Source: Toxorhynchites rutilus septentrionalis (taxonomy: Eukaryota > Arthropoda > Insecta > Diptera > Culicidae). Taken from it: a DNA stretch of 64,000 nucleotides. The notes beneath the pieces are model-generated. The model did not search any database. It had not been told where the DNA came from and saw nothing but the letters and a program-made list of their open reading frames with translations. The DNA lies in the NCBI RefSeq assembly GCF_029784135.1, contig NC_073746.1:290361089-290425088 (forward strand), in the 5' to 3' direction. Positions 63,121 through 64,000 of this stretch are shown here, one piece after another (the stretch's first letter is position 1; every line of letters begins with the position of its first letter). The position numbers and the translations under genes are program-made.

Positions 63121-64000
63121 ATCTCGAAGCAGCCGCTACACACACACATACACGCGCGGAATTCTTTCCATTCGGATGCAATTCAGCATCGAGAAAGATC
63201 CGGAAAATAATCTGCCAGTTCCTCTGGGAATTTAAAAATACATTCATGTGAAAGGGTTTATTTGAATGTTTTCTATCCACGTAACACTGTGACCAAATAC
63301 ATTTGGTTTTGTGCTTTTTCAAGCAACCGCAATTAACAGGATAGCTTCTGAAGATTATTCTTCCCCATCAGTAGGATATTTCCGTATCCAATATTGTATG
63401 CGCTCACAATCGATTATTGCTCAGTCGCCGAATGTTCCGAGCTCAGAGAGTTCATTCCCCTCTAGTTTGCCTTCCAAATTGCCATCGTAAACCACGCCTT
63501 CTCTCGATTCAATCACGCATGAAAAGCATACTTAAGCGATATTCTGGTGGTGAGACGCATTCATTTTTCGTGAGGACATCGACAAGACAACATCGTTGCT
63601 GAGGGTGCTGGTCGACGAAGGATCGAGATCTGCCCTGTAACGCAAGATGTTTGTTTGAAACTGTGAGGGAGCACAGAGAAGCCGATCCTTCAGGAGAAGA
63701 GAAGGTGACCATCGAAGTAGCCGCTACACACACACATACACGCACAGAATTTTTTCCGTTTGGATGCCATTCAGCATCGAGAAAGATCCGGAAAATAATC
63801 TGCCAGTTCCTCTGGGAATTTAAAAATACATTCATGTGAAAGAGTTTATTTGAATGTTTTCTATCCACGTAACACTGTGACCAAATACATTTGGTTTTGT
63901 GATTTTTTAATCAATCGCAATTAACAGGATAGCTTCTGAAGATTATTCTTCCCCATCAGTAGGATATTTCCGTATCCAATATTGGATGCATAAAACCTTG
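63121..64000. repeat. Direct repeat, period 588 bp, about 1.5 units visible
   Basis: AGCCGCTACACACACACATA at 63131 recurs at 63719. CATCGAGAAAGATCCGGAAA, TCCTCTGGGAATTTAAAAAT and CTTCTGAAGATTATTCTTCC follow in the same order in both units. The second unit is cut by the end of the window. The units are well over 90 percent alike by eye in the shared 280 bp. Confidence 0.85.

Larger units (their letters stand above)
62669..64000 (-). mobile_element. GACGTAG-type repeat, copy E10, open at the window edge
   Basis: The left border TTTTGACGTAGGACTACGTC then TTTCATT is the inverse of the family's right end (AATGAAAGACGTAG...). The sequence after it differs from E4/E7/E9: TATACCGGGGTGTAAAATCA, CGTTACGCCGGAGACCGAGA, then a polymerase II-type promoter and a 588-bp tandem repeat. 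The right border lies outside the window, so orientation and extent are provisional. Confidence 0.5.

Noticed and set aside
62921..63210. A host gene, for example histone-like, behind the TATA/initiator pair
   Set aside because: The downstream frame of 64 codons has no similarity I recognise to histones or any other family, and the block sits within a repeat.

Overview
The window reads as a piece of a mosquito genome, most likely Aedes. The basis is the combination of ITmD37E (DD37E) transposons, several mariner and Tc1-like elements, I-clade, RTE, R4-like and CR1/Jockey-like non-LTR retrotransposons, a Penelope-like element, tRNA-derived SINEs and many AT-rich inverted-repeat elements. The species call is an inference. 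I found no convincing host protein-coding gene, no rRNA and no functional tRNA. Almost everything that can be identified is transposable-element DNA, much of it nested.

Layout. 1-10.47 kb: two copies of a repeat family bounded by a near-palindrome GACGTAGNNCTACGTC, an internally deleted mariner, a Tc1 element with IR/DR ends holding a THAP-domain fragment, a decayed DD37E relic and a foldback repeat. 10.48-16.58 kb: a full-length I-clade retrotransposon with a 10-bp target duplication. 16.6-21.2 kb: an RTE-type retrotransposon with a 13-bp target duplication, inserted in a GACGTAG-family repeat. 21.8-30.9 kb: hairpin repeats, a GACGTAG repeat carrying a non-autonomous hAT with an 8-bp target duplication, a Tc1-like element, a SINE and a TTAA MITE. 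30.9-34.4 kb: a DD37E transposon, then a Penelope-like element whose 3' end is present again as an inverted copy carrying a SINE. 35.9-37.2 kb and 50.2-51.5 kb: two copies of the same mariner. 40.5-44.4 kb: an R4/Dong-like retrotransposon with one uninterrupted 1220-codon ORF, the only intact long gene here. 45.6-50.2 kb: a CR1/Jockey-like retrotransposon split by a GACGTAG repeat and cut off by the second mariner. 53.8-56.9 kb: a deleted transposase, a second DD37E element and two MITEs. 58.7-64 kb: a hairpin element carrying a GACGTAG repeat, a 5'-truncated I-element copy, and a GACGTAG-type repeat with a TATA/initiator promoter followed by a 588-bp tandem repeat that runs off the window.

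How the parts relate. Autonomous elements supply transposases (DD34D, DD34E, DD37E) or reverse transcriptases; MITEs, SINEs and solo ends are the likely passengers. The insertions give a relative order of events, because several empty sites can be read from sister copies. The least explained component is the GACGTAG family: at least eighteen sites carry the palindrome, mostly at repeat ends, while the interiors are mosaics of shared modules. I recognise no transposase for it.
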